Positions 25,365 through 33,655 of a stretch of 36,530 nt of DNA are shown in pieces. Under the pieces are notes generated by a model, which searched no databases, was not told where the DNA came from, and saw only the letters and a program-made list of their open reading frames with translations. The stretch's first letter is position 1. Every line of letters starts with the position of its first letter. The stretch is from Clostridiales bacterium UBA3678 (GTDB lineage Bacteria; Bacillota; Clostridia; TANB77; CAG-508): contig DFJF01000008.1 of assembly GCA_002372935.1 (NCBI GenBank), positions 71,074 to 107,603 of the forward strand. Reading direction: 5' to 3'. The translations under genes were made by a program, and so were the position numbers.

Positions 25365-25550
25365 ATGGCAGATTTAACTGAAACAGAATTACAAACTTTA
25401 AGACATTTTATTGGGGCACATGAGACAAGTTATCAAAAACTAAATGCATATTCTTCTCAAGCAGTAGATCCTCAAATTAAGCAAATGTTTAATAAGGCTG
25501 CTCAGGATGCATTAAACACTAAACAAAAACTAATGGGATTTTTAAATTAA
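25365..25550 (+). CDS. spore coat CotF-like protein, N-terminal-type half
   Basis: A 61-aa helical protein. LTETELQTLRHFIGAHETSY resembles the first helix of CotF/ferritin-like coat proteins (family pattern L-x-E-x-E-L with a helix that ends in KxxAYSSQ), and DPQIKQMFNKAAQDAL the second. ATG 25365 has AAAGGAAGG upstream. The gene is followed 20 bases later by a second short gene with the other half of the same two-helix repeat. The pair therefore looks like one coat protein in two pieces. Spore-specific promoter motifs were not convincingly seen in the upstream 134 bases. Confidence 0.6.
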   Translation: MADLTETELQTLRHFIGAHETSYQKLNAYSSQAVDPQIKQMFNKAAQDALNTKQKLMGFLN

Positions 25551-25570
25551 TTTGATTGGAGGATATAAGA

Positions 25571-25813
25571 ATGGATGAAAAAACAATGGTAAATGATGTT
25601 TTAGAAAATGTAAAAGCAAGTCTTGGAGGTTATCAAACAGCAATTTCTGAAACAGAAAATGCAAATTTAAGACAAACTTTTCAAACTTTAAGAAACAATG
25701 ATGAAAGTTTTCAATATGAACTTTTCAAAGTAGCACAAACAAAAGGTTATTATAAACCAGCTGCAAAAGCTACAGTAACTGAGATAAGTACTGTAAAAAA
25801 TGAATTAGAATAA
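25571..25813 (+). CDS. spore coat protein, Coat F domain
   Basis: An 80-aa protein that is essentially a bare Coat F domain: MVNDVLENVKASLGGYQTAI, then ETENANLRQTFQTLRNNDE, then FKVAQTKGYYKPA. The last has the G-(W/Y)-Y-K-P end typical of CotF. In B. subtilis CotF (about 160 aa) is cleaved in the spore into two fragments; here the two helical parts are encoded separately. ATG 25571 follows GGAGG by 8 bases; the in-frame TTG 25556 overlaps that site. A hairpin terminator follows at once, so the two-gene unit ends here. Supports a spore-forming ancestry. Confidence 0.75.
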   Translation: MDEKTMVNDVLENVKASLGGYQTAISETENANLRQTFQTLRNNDESFQYELFKVAQTKGYYKPAAKATVTEISTVKNELE

Positions 25814-25816
25814 AGG

Positions 25817-25843
25817 CTTGTAAGTAAATCTTACAAGTTTTTA
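25817..25843 (+). terminator. rho-independent terminator of the coat gene pair
   Basis: Perfect 8-bp stem CTTGTAAG / CTTACAAG with loop TAAAT (25817-25837), then TTTTTAT. Confidence 0.88.
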
Positions 25844-25869
25844 TATTGTCTTAAAAAGGTAAAAAATGT

Positions 25870-25898
25870 TTGACTTAATTAATTTTTAAATATATAAT
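25870..25898 (+). promoter_or_regulatory. promoter of addA
   Basis: TTGACT (25870-25875), a 17-bp spacer and consensus TATAAT (25893-25898), about 30 bases before the addA ATG. Confidence 0.75.
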
Positions 25899-25928
25899 AA
25901 TTCAAAACAATTAAGAAAGGTGATATAC

Positions 25929-28900
25929 ATGAATTGGACCAAAGAGCAAGAACAAGCTATATACAAAAATAAAAGTAACATATTAGTTGCAGCAGCTGCT
26001 GGAAGTGGAAAAACAGCAGTATTAGTTGAAAGAATAATTAATAAAATCATAAATGAGCATATAGATATAGATAAAATCTTAGTAGTTACATTTACCAATG
26101 CAGCAGCTTCAGAAATGAGAGAGAGAATTTTTAATGCAATATACAAAAAAATAGATGAGAGTGAAAATGATGCTGAAATACAAAATTTACAAAGGCAAAT
26201 TACATTAATAAATAAAGCCAGTATATGTACAATTGATTCGTTTTGCTTAGATGTGATAAGGAATAATTTTTTTGAGACAAATATATCACCTAATTTTAGA
26301 ATAGCAGATAATAATGAGATAGAATTGTTAAAGATGGAAGTTCTAGATGAACTTTTTGAAGGAAAATATGAAGCCAAAGATAAAGATTTTCAAGATTTAA
26401 TAAAAACATATACAAGCTATAGAGATGATACTCCACTAAAAGATTTGATAGTTAAAATATTTACATATATTTCTTCAAGTCCATATCCAAGAAAATGGTT
26501 AAAAAGTCAAATTGAAAAATTTAATATAAAAGATGAAAACATTGATTTTTCGGAAACACAATGGGGAAAAATTTTACTTGATGAGATGAAAGAAGAATTA
26601 AATGATGATATAGCAGTTTTAGATGATGAGTCAAAAAAATTATCTGTTGATAAAGATTTATTAATTTTTCAAAAAACATTAGAAAATGATAGTTATGAAT
26701 TGCAAACTTTACTTGCAAATTTGGATAACTGGGATAAAGCATATGAAATTGCAAACAAAGTTGAGTTTATAAAGTGGTCTGTAAAGAAATTTGATTCTTT
26801 AGAAAAAGATGAGGCTAAATATAATGCTAAAAATGTTAGAGATTCAGTAAAAAAGAAGTTTAATGAAAAGAGAGATAGAATTTTTGTCTCAACATCTAAA
26901 GAGGCAATTGATGACATAAATGAAATGTACCAATTATTGGTTAAATTAGAAAATTTAATTTATGAATTTGAAAATAAGTTTACCGAGAAGAAAAAAGAGA
27001 GAAATATACTAGATTTTTCTGATGTTGAGCATTTAGCTTTAGACATTTTGGTGGCAGAAAAAGAAGATGGAACACATACAAGAACAGAAGTTGCAAAAAA
27101 ATACCAAAACAGATTTAATGAAATAGCAATTGATGAATATCAAGATAGCAATTTAGTGCAAGAATATATTTTAACATCAGTTTCAAAAGGAAACAATATA
27201 TTCATGGTTGGAGATGTTAAGCAAAGTATTTATAAATTTAGACAAGCAAGACCAGAACTATTTTTGGATAAATATAAAAAATATAATTTAAATGAATCAA
27301 ATAACTATGGACTAAAAATACAGTTATTTAAGAATTTCAGAAGCAGAGAAAATATATTAGATCTTACAAACTTAATTTTTAAAAATATAATGAGTTATGA
27401 ATTAGGTGAAATTGATTATAATAAAGAAGAATATTTAAATTTGGGTGCAAAATGGGATGAAGTAAAATTAAAAAATGAGGTAGATATTATAGATATAAAT
27501 GATGAAGGAGAAAACAAAAAAGAATCAGATTTACAAGTAGATGATGATGAGAATGAGGAAAATGAAAATATTGAAGATATTGAGTTAGAAGCAAAGTTTG
27601 TATCTAAAAAAATAAGAGAACTAATAGATAGCAAATTCCAGATTTATGATTTAAAATCTAAAAACTATAGAAATATAAAATATAGAGATATAGCAATATT
27701 AATTAGATCTACAAAAGGTAAAGCACCAATATTTGAAAAAGAACTTATGGAATGTGATATTCCAGTATATTCTGATATGTCCTCAGATTATATTGATTCG
27801 ATTGAAATTCAAACGATTTTGGCATTATTAAAAATAATTGATAACCCAATTCAAGATATACCACTTGTCACTGTTATGCGTTCAAGCATTGGAAAGTTCA
27901 CAGATAATGAGCTAGTTGAAATTCGTTTAGCAGACAGAAACAGCAATTTTTATGAGGCATTGCAAAAAGCAAAATTAAGTGTATCAGAAGAATTAAAAGA
28001 AAAAATTGATGAGTTTTTAAATCAATTACAAAAATGGAGAGAAGAACAAGAATATTTGTCTTTAGATGAACTTATTTGGCAAATATATGAAGATACAGGA
28101 TTTTTAGATTACATGGGAATATTACCAAATGGTGAATTAAGACAAGCAAATTTAAGGATGTTATTCGAAAGAGCAAAATCTTATGAGTCTGCAAGTTTTA
28201 AAGGATTATTTAATTTTATTAGATTTATTGAAAGATTGTCTTTGAGTAGTGGAGATATGAGTAGTGCAAAAATGATTGGAGAAAATGATGATGTAGTTAG
28301 AATAATGAGTATTCACAAGAGTAAAGGCTTGGAGTTTCCAATTGTATTTTTGGTAAGTACATCAAGTAAATTTAATTTAATGGACTTGAATATGGATATT
28401 TTGTTAGATCAGGATTTAGGCATTGGAGTTAAATATATAGATTATGACAAACAAATTAAATATGATACTTTAACAAAACTTGCAATAAAAGAAAAAGCTT
28501 TGAATTCAACTATATCAGAAGAAATGAGAATTTTGTATGTTGCTTTAACTAGAGCAAAAGAGAAAATTTATATAGTTGGAAAAAGTAAAGATTTTGAAAA
28601 ACTAAAACAGAAAATTTACGATGAATTAAATATTTATAAAAATGAGAAGATAAATCCAATATTAATAAAAAAACATCAAAATTATTTAGAGTGGATTTTA
28701 TTGGCATATTATCATGATTTTGAAAAAATGAAAGAGAACCTTAATGTAAATGTATATAAAAAATTAGATTTAATAAAAAGTTTGAAACCAGAAGAAAAGC
28801 AAGAAATTGATTTATTTAAATTATTAGAAGAAAACAGCAAAAATGTAACAGATGAAGAAATCGCTAAATTAAAAAATGAACTTGATTTTACATATAAATA

Positions 28901-29639
28901 TAAATCTTCAACAACTATACCTTCTAAAACATCAATTACTGCAATTGCACATAAAGATATTGAAAAAATAAAAAGTACTATTTTAACAGAAGAAGAATAT
29001 TTAAATCCAATTAAAAGTGAGATTGAAAATGAAATTAAATTTGAAAAAAACTTATCAGAGGATGAGGAAGAAATTAAATTTGAAAAACCAAAATTTTTAT
29101 CAGATGATGAAGAAGAAGTAACAGCAAGTAAAAGAGGAACTATTATTCATTTAATTATGAAAAATTTAGATTTTTCAAAAGAATATCAATTAAAAGATAT
29201 TGAAGATTTAATAGAAGCTTTGAAAAATAAAGAAATAATAACTGGAAAAGAAGCAGATTCAGTTGATAAAAATCAAATTTTACAGTTTACTAAATCAGAA
29301 ATTTGGAAAGAACTCAAAAATGCAAAATCTTATTATAAAGAAGAACCATTTTATATAAACATCCCTGCAAAAGAAATAGAAGATACAGATTCAAATGAAA
29401 ACATTCTGGCACAAGGAATTATAGATTTATATTATATAACAGATGAAGATAAGTTGGTACTTCTAGATTATAAAACAGATTTTGTAAAAAGTGGAGAAGA
29501 GGATATATTAATAAATAGACATAAAGATCAACTATTTCTATATAGGGATGCTTTGGAAAATTCATTAAATAGAAAAGTTGATAAAATTTATATTTATTCA
29601 GTTACATTGGGAAAAATAGTTACAATTAACAGTTTTTAA
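25929..29639 (+). CDS. addA: ATP-dependent helicase/nuclease subunit A
   Basis: A 1236-aa SF1 helicase with a C-terminal RecB-like nuclease. With AddB it resects double-strand breaks and, at Chi sites, makes 3' ends for RecA. Walker A AAAAGSGKTAVLVER is at about 21-35, Ia is VTFTNAAASEMRERI, Walker B is AIDEYQDSNLVQE, then GDVKQSIYKFRQA, NFRSRENIL, and SIHKSKGLEFPIVFLVS with RILYVALTRAKEKI. The nuclease end has RGTIIHLIMKNLD, QGIIDLYY and LVLLDYKTD, so its catalytic residues look complete. ATG 25929 follows GAAAGG. addB, normally immediately upstream of addA in Firmicutes, is not here; the coat genes are. Confidence 0.96.
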   Translation: MNWTKEQEQAIYKNKSNILVAAAAGSGKTAVLVERIINKIINEHIDIDKILVVTFTNAAASEMRERIFNAIYKKIDESENDAEIQNLQRQITLINKASICTIDSFCLDVIRNNFFETNISPNFRIADNNEIELLKMEVLDELFEGKYEAKDKDFQDLIKTYTSYRDDTPLKDLIVKIFTYISSSPYPRKWLKSQIEKFNIKDENIDFSETQWGKILLDEMKEELNDDIAVLDDESKKLSVDKDLLIFQKTLENDSYELQTLLANLDNWDKAYEIANKVEFIKWSVKKFDSLEKDEAKYNAKNVRDSVKKKFNEKRDRIFVSTSKEAIDDINEMYQLLVKLENLIYEFENKFTEKKKERNILDFSDVEHLALDILVAEKEDGTHTRTEVAKKYQNRFNEIAIDEYQDSNLVQEYILTSVSKGNNIFMVGDVKQSIYKFRQARPELFLDKYKKYNLNESNNYGLKIQLFKNFRSRENILDLTNLIFKNIMSYELGEIDYNKEEYLNLGAKWDEVKLKNEVDIIDINDEGENKKESDLQVDDDENEENENIEDIELEAKFVSKKIRELIDSKFQIYDLKSKNYRNIKYRDIAILIRSTKGKAPIFEKELMECDIPVYSDMSSDYIDSIEIQTILALLKIIDNPIQDIPLVTVMRSSIGKFTDNELVEIRLADRNSNFYEALQKAKLSVSEELKEKIDEFLNQLQKWREEQEYLSLDELIWQIYEDTGFLDYMGILPNGELRQANLRMLFERAKSYESASFKGLFNFIRFIERLSLSSGDMSSAKMIGENDDVVRIMSIHKSKGLEFPIVFLVSTSSKFNLMDLNMDILLDQDLGIGVKYIDYDKQIKYDTLTKLAIKEKALNSTISEEMRILYVALTRAKEKIYIVGKSKDFEKLKQKIYDELNIYKNEKINPILIKKHQNYLEWILLAYYHDFEKMKENLNVNVYKKLDLIKSLKPEEKQEIDLFKLLEENSKNVTDEEIAKLKNELDFTYKYKSSTTIPSKTSITAIAHKDIEKIKSTILTEEEYLNPIKSEIENEIKFEKNLSEDEEEIKFEKPKFLSDDEEEVTASKRGTIIHLIMKNLDFSKEYQLKDIEDLIEALKNKEIITGKEADSVDKNQILQFTKSEIWKELKNAKSYYKEEPFYINIPAKEIEDTDSNENILAQGIIDLYYITDEDKLVLLDYKTDFVKSGEEDILINRHKDQLFLYRDALENSLNRKVDKIYIYSVTLGKIVTINSF

Positions 29640-29733
29640 ATTCTTTAAGTCCTGTATGGATTTAAAAATAAAAATAGCTGAAAATATAACTAAAAAATAA
29701 ATAATAATAAAGTTTTAGAGAAAGTGTGATGTT

Positions 29734-30216
29734 GTGAATAAGAAACAGAAAAAAAAAGTGATAATAATTATAACAATATTGGTCATAGTAGATCAAATAA
29801 TTAAGATATTTGCTTTATTTTCAGATTTAAAAATCGAAAATATGGATAAACTAAGTTTTGGTATATTAAGCACAGAAAAAACTGAAAATAATATATCATA
29901 TATTTTGATTGCAATAATTGCTATCGGAGTTATTGTTAGATATATAAAAAGTAGTAATTCTTATATAAAAATGAATAGTAGAGTGGTGCTGAGTATTGCA
30001 CTTGCAGGGATAATTAGCAATTTAATAGATAGAATTTGGAAAGGACAAGTAATAAATTATATAAATATACCTGGATTTACTCAAATAAATTTATCATATA
30101 TATATATAATTATTACATGGATAGGGATGGCTGTAATACTTACAAAATATACAGCAAATAGAATAGAAGAAAAAAAGGCAAAGAAAAGTGTAACCAAAAA
30201 GAAAAATAAAGAATAA
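29734..30216 (+). CDS. signal peptidase II homologue lacking the catalytic aspartates
   Basis: A 160-aa protein with four probable membrane helices in the LspA layout: DQIIK near residue 20, the SNLIDRIWKGQ segment (96-105), and a QINLSYIY stretch (118-125) where LspA has its N-x-A-D. LspA is an aspartyl protease with one Asp in V-V-D-F and one in N-L-A-D. Here these align with N108 (VINYI) and Y122 (NLSY). Both catalytic Asps appear to be missing, so it should not cleave lipoprotein signal peptides. The tail is Lys-rich. The start is GTG 29734 with a weak ribosome site. It may be a pseudoenzyme with another membrane role, with the working lspA elsewhere. Confidence 0.75.
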   Translation: MNKKQKKKVIIIITILVIVDQIIKIFALFSDLKIENMDKLSFGILSTEKTENNISYILIAIIAIGVIVRYIKSSNSYIKMNSRVVLSIALAGIISNLIDRIWKGQVINYINIPGFTQINLSYIYIIITWIGMAVILTKYTANRIEEKKAKKSVTKKKNKE

Positions 30217-30241
30217 AATAAATACAAAAGGAGGGTTACAT

Positions 30242-30400
30242 ATGCCTACAGATAATATGAATAATGTTTTTGCAAATTCTAATGAAGAAAGATCATGCTG
30301 TAATAATAATTCGTTAGGTTGTTGTAATAGTGAAATTTTATTTTTTATAATAATTTTTTTGCTATTATTTACAAATTTTGGATGTTGTGGAAATGGATAA
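30242..30400 (+). CDS. 52-aa cysteine-rich small membrane protein
   Basis: Short gene with excellent AAAGGAGGG 7 bases before ATG 30242. The product has a polar Asn-rich head with two CC pairs (RSCCNNN, LGCCN), one hydrophobic helix (EILFFIIIFLLLFTNF, about 31-46) and a CCGNG end. This layout is reminiscent of the small YjcZ-type spore proteins of Firmicutes (short, Cys/Gly/Asn-rich plus one helix), but the match is by character only. It is followed by a strong hairpin terminator and lies 25 bases after the LspA-like gene. Confidence 0.65.
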   Translation: MPTDNMNNVFANSNEERSCCNNNSLGCCNSEILFFIIIFLLLFTNFGCCGNG

Positions 30401-30412
30401 CTAACTAAAACT

Positions 30413-30491
30413 ATAATATGATTAATTTTAAAATTTTTTTGCCTCAAATTGCATTTGAAATATTATAAGAATTAATCATATTATTTTTTTT
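30413..30491 (+). terminator. long-stem terminator
   Basis: ATAATATGATTAATT (from 30413) pairs with AATTAATCATATTAT (to about 30485), enclosing an inner hairpin CAAAT-TGC-ATTTG, then a run of T bases. Confidence 0.75.
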
Positions 30492-30529
30492 ATTTAGTAA
30501 GAAAAAAATGAAAAATTTCAAAAAAACTC

Positions 30530-30558
30530 TTTACTTTTTTAAAAGGTTTGTATAGAAT
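30530..30558 (+). promoter_or_regulatory. probable promoter of the glycosyltransferase gene
   Basis: TTTACT (30530-30535), a 17-bp spacer and TAGAAT (30553-30558), with an overlapping TATAAT at 30558-30563. Confidence 0.5.
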
Positions 30559-30633
30559 ATAATAAGAGAGATTTTATAAGAATGTAGCAAAAGAAAAAAA
30601 ACAAATATACAATTGAAAGGGGTAATAAATGAA

Positions 30634-31920
30634 ATGAGAATCCTAATGTTAACATGGGAGTATCCACCAAGAGTGGTAGGTGGAATAGCAAGAGTTGTAA
30701 ATGATTTATCAAAAAGATTAATTAAAGATGGACATGATGTAACAGTTGTTACATATAAAGAGGGAAATGTACCTTATTATGAATTAGATAAAGGTGTAAA
30801 AGTCTATAGAGTAGATAATTTCATGATAAATGCGAGCAATTTTATAGATTGGGTAATGCAACTTAATTTTAATATGATTGCAAAGGCATCTGAAATTATC
30901 CAAAAAGAAGGTGAATTTGATGTTATACATGCACATGATTGGTTAGTTGCTTATGCTGCTAAAACATTAAAACATTCTTACAACATACCACTAGTCTCAA
31001 CAATTCATGCTACAGAAGCAGGAAGAAATAGTGGAATTAGAGATTCTCAACAAAAATATATTAATGACACAGAGTGGATGCTAACATATGAATCAACAGA
31101 AGTTATAGTAAATAGTAATTATATGAAAGGTGAATTGCAAAGATTATTTGGACTACCTTTTGAAAAAATAAATGTTGTACCAAATGGAGTTGATTTATTA
31201 CTTTATTCAGGAGTAGATAGAGACTATGAATTTAGAAGAAGATATGCAATGGACAATGAAAAAATTATACTTTTTGTGGGAAGACTTGTATATGAAAAAG
31301 GTGTTCAACATTTAATTGCTGCAATGCCAAAAATTTTAAATGGATATCATGATGCTAAACTTGTTATTGCAGGTAAAGGTGGAATGATGGATGAATTAAA
31401 ACAGGAGGCAAATGCATTAGATCTAGGAGATAAAGTATATTTTACAGGATATATAAATGGTAAAGATGTTCCAAAACTATATAAAGCAGCAGATGTTGCA
31501 GTATTCCCAAGTACTTATGAGCCATTTGGAATAGTCGTATTAGAAGCAATGCTTTCAGAAAGACCAATTGTGGTTTCTGATATTGGTGGACTTAATGAAA
31601 TAGTACAACATAGGGAAAATGGAATGAAGTGTTATGCAGGAAATGCAAATTCAATAGCAGATTCAATATTGGAACTTTTGTATAATCCAGAATTATGTGC
31701 AAATGTAACAAAAAAAGCAAAAGCAAAAGTAAGAAATGAATATAATTGGAATAAAATTGCTCAAGATACACATTTTATATATCAAAAGGCAATATGTGAA
31801 ACTATTGCAGAAAAACAACGCAAAGAGTTAGAACAAGAAAAAGCTGGAAAAGTTAAAAAGGCAAAAAATGAGATTACAAAATTAATTCCATTTAATAGAA
31901 AAAATCAAGCTTATGCTTAA
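30634..31920 (+). CDS. GT4-family glycosyltransferase, glycogen-synthase-like
   Basis: A 428-aa GT-B-fold retaining glycosyltransferase. Its N-terminus MRILMLTWEYPPRVVGGIAR is the glycogen/starch synthase-type acceptor loop (E-Y-P-P-x-x-x-G-G). IHAHDWLVAYAAK, TIHATEAGRN, NVVPNGVD and KIILFVGRLVYEKG follow, and the catalytic E-x7-E motif is PSTYEPFGIVVLEAM. It probably transfers glucose from a nucleotide sugar to an alpha-glucan, but other acceptors are possible. ATG 30634 begins the conserved motif, with AGGGG upstream; a TTG at 30613 would add seven unconserved residues and overlap the SD. No branching enzyme or glgC is nearby. The extreme C-terminus is Lys-rich. Confidence 0.88.
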   Translation: MRILMLTWEYPPRVVGGIARVVNDLSKRLIKDGHDVTVVTYKEGNVPYYELDKGVKVYRVDNFMINASNFIDWVMQLNFNMIAKASEIIQKEGEFDVIHAHDWLVAYAAKTLKHSYNIPLVSTIHATEAGRNSGIRDSQQKYINDTEWMLTYESTEVIVNSNYMKGELQRLFGLPFEKINVVPNGVDLLLYSGVDRDYEFRRRYAMDNEKIILFVGRLVYEKGVQHLIAAMPKILNGYHDAKLVIAGKGGMMDELKQEANALDLGDKVYFTGYINGKDVPKLYKAADVAVFPSTYEPFGIVVLEAMLSERPIVVSDIGGLNEIVQHRENGMKCYAGNANSIADSILELLYNPELCANVTKKAKAKVRNEYNWNKIAQDTHFIYQKAICETIAEKQRKELEQEKAGKVKKAKNEITKLIPFNRKNQAYA

Positions 31921-31931
31921 TATGTTTTAGG

Positions 31932-31968
31932 TAGGACGGATCTTTTTCTAAAAAGACCGTCCTATTTT
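31932..31968 (+). terminator. rho-independent terminator of the glycosyltransferase gene
   Basis: TAGGACGG (31932-31939) pairs with CCGTCCTA (31957-31964), continued by TCTTTTT / AAAAAGA, then TTTT. Very stable stem ending just ahead of the next ribosome binding site. Confidence 0.9.
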
Positions 31969-31984
31969 AGAAAAGGAGATTTTT

Positions 31985-32317
31985 ATGCAAGTATATGATA
32001 CTGCAAATAAGTTGGCTTCAGAGATAAAACAATCAGAAGAATATATAAATTATAAAATGGCAAAACAAGCTATTAATTTGAATTTTGATTTAAAAAAGAA
32101 ATTAGATGAATTTGAAAAAGCAAGATATGATGAACAATTAGAAATGATGAAAACAGGAAATCAAAATGAGGAGAAAATGAAAAAAGTTAAGGAGTTATAT
32201 TCTGAGCTTATAGAAGAAGAAGAAGCAAAAAGATATTTTGATTCTGAATTGAAATTTAATATATTAATTGGTAATATAAATAAAATAATTGCTGAATCAG
32301 TAAAAGATTTGTTATAA
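31985..32317 (+). CDS. YlbF/YmcA-family regulatory protein
   Basis: A 110-aa helical protein of the DUF964 (Com_YlbF) family, whose B. subtilis members YlbF, YmcA and YaaT form an Fe-S complex that assists RNase Y-dependent mRNA maturation and is needed for competence, sporulation and biofilms. Seen: a helix with ANKLASEIKQSEEYINYKMA, a central LKKKLDEFEKAR segment, and a final helix with YFDSELKFNILIGNINKII. It lacks the C-terminal Cys residues of YmcA/YlbF, so it may be a paralogue that does not bind the cluster. ATG 31985 follows AAAAGGAG. Neighbouring yqeG starts 51 bases later. Confidence 0.85.
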   Translation: MQVYDTANKLASEIKQSEEYINYKMAKQAINLNFDLKKKLDEFEKARYDEQLEMMKTGNQNEEKMKKVKELYSELIEEEEAKRYFDSELKFNILIGNINKIIAESVKDLL

Positions 32318-32367
32318 AATAAAAATTTCTTGCAAAAGAGTATATGGAAGAAGAAAAGTGAGGAGAT

Positions 32368-32865
32368 ATGAATATTTATCCAAATGCATATTTAAAAAGC
32401 GTACAAGATATAACTATGCAATTTTTAATGAAAAATAAAATAAAAGCACTTATTTTAGATGTAGACAATACTTTAATTGATTATTATAGAAATCTGTCAG
32501 ATGATGTTGTAAAATGGGCTAGAGAATTGAAAGGACATGGTTTAAGGTTATATATTCTTTCTAATACAAACAAAAAAGATAAGGTAGAGACAGTTGCAAA
32601 AAAACTTGAAATTCCATATAAAATGTTTGCAAGAAAGCCATCTAAAAAAGGATTTATAAAAATTCAAAAAGAGCTAAAATTAGAGCCAGAAAAGATAGGA
32701 GTTGTAGGTGATCAAATTTTTACAGATGTTATTGGAGGAAATAGATGCAAAATGTTTACAATATTAGTAGATCCAGTAACTTCAAAAGATTATTGGTATA
32801 CTGCATGGAAAAGACCAATAGAAAATAAAATTAAGAAAAAAATAAAAAATAGAAAAATACAATAA
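32368..32865 (+). CDS. yqeG: YqeG-family HAD phosphatase
   Basis: A 165-aa HAD subfamily IIIA hydrolase. The four HAD motifs are present: I LDVDNTLI (catalytic Asp pair), II ILSNTN, III KPSKKG (Lys) and IV GVVGDQIFTDVIGG. The YPNAYLKSVQDI N-terminus is typical of YqeG. Substrate unknown; plant and yeast relatives dephosphorylate phosphatidylglycerophosphate (PGP phosphatase), so a lipid role is possible. ATG 32368 follows GGAG. In Bacillus it precedes yqeH; here a prepilin peptidase gene follows after 14 bases. Confidence 0.92.
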   Translation: MNIYPNAYLKSVQDITMQFLMKNKIKALILDVDNTLIDYYRNLSDDVVKWARELKGHGLRLYILSNTNKKDKVETVAKKLEIPYKMFARKPSKKGFIKIQKELKLEPEKIGVVGDQIFTDVIGGNRCKMFTILVDPVTSKDYWYTAWKRPIENKIKKKIKNRKIQ

Positions 32866-32879
32866 AAAGGGAGATAAGT

Positions 32880-33638
32880 ATGTATTTTAATGATGTTAAC
32901 ATTGGATACTATATAATTATAGCGATATTAGGGCTGTTTATTGGAGAATTAGTAAATTGGATGAACAAAAGATTGCCAGAAGAGAAACCAGTTTTTTCAC
33001 ATGGAGGAATTAAAGAATATATTAAAGAATTTAATCCAAATTACTTGCTTATGATTTTAGTTCAAATTATATATATTGCATTATTATATAAATTTGGCAT
33101 TAAAAAGACTTTTGTAGAAAATTTAGATTTAATAAAATATTTAATATTAACACCAATGCTATTATCTGTGTTTATTATTGATTATAAATTGCAAATTATA
33201 CCAAATAGATTAAACTTAACAATTTTTGAAGTAGGATTAGTTTTTGCTTTTTTATATGGATTATCAAATGTTGCGATTTCTATAAATATGTTATTAGGAA
33301 TGTTAGCTGGAGGAGGAATTTTTTTAGGAATAACATTGCTTGGGGGACTAGTTTATGGAAAAGAAGCTATGGGACTTGGTGATGTTAAATTAATGGGTGC
33401 ATTAGGTTTATATTTTGGATTTACAAATATAATAATAATAACATTAGTTTCTTTTTTAATAGGTGCAATATTAAGTATAATTCTTATTTTAACAAAAATT
33501 AGAAAAATAGATCAATATATGGCATTTGGACCATTTATAGTATTGGCAACATTTATTGCAATTTTTGTACCTTATAATGTAATTACAGTTATCTTATTGA
33601 ACATATTTACATTAGGATTATATAGTAAAAATAATTAG
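32880..33638 (+). CDS. type IV prepilin peptidase (A24 aspartic protease)
   Basis: A 252-aa membrane protease that cuts leader peptides after Gly in prepilins. The catalytic Asps are D101 in FIIDYKLQIIPNR and D168 in MGLGDVKLMGALG, both family hallmarks. About seven hydrophobic segments are seen. The N-terminal part (IGELVNWMNKRLPEEKP) resembles the methyltransferase domain start but has no CxxC pairs, so it may not bind zinc. It is the obvious processing enzyme for the pilin-like proteins at 10783 and 35331, both of which carry a Gly-Ile-Thr-Leu leader junction. ATG 32880 follows GGGAG. Confidence 0.93.
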   Translation: MYFNDVNIGYYIIIAILGLFIGELVNWMNKRLPEEKPVFSHGGIKEYIKEFNPNYLLMILVQIIYIALLYKFGIKKTFVENLDLIKYLILTPMLLSVFIIDYKLQIIPNRLNLTIFEVGLVFAFLYGLSNVAISINMLLGMLAGGGIFLGITLLGGLVYGKEAMGLGDVKLMGALGLYFGFTNIIIITLVSFLIGAILSIILILTKIRKIDQYMAFGPFIVLATFIAIFVPYNVITVILLNIFTLGLYSKNN

Positions 33639-33655
33639 TAAAGAAGGAATAATAT

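Noticed and set aside
25886..26377. 163-codon minus-strand ORF over the start of addA
   Set aside because: It is opposite the P-loop region of a clear addA; low-complexity shadow with no start signal.
30613..30636. TTG 30613 as start of the glycosyltransferase
   Set aside because: It overlaps the AGGGG ribosome site and adds residues outside the conserved MRILMLTWEYPP start.
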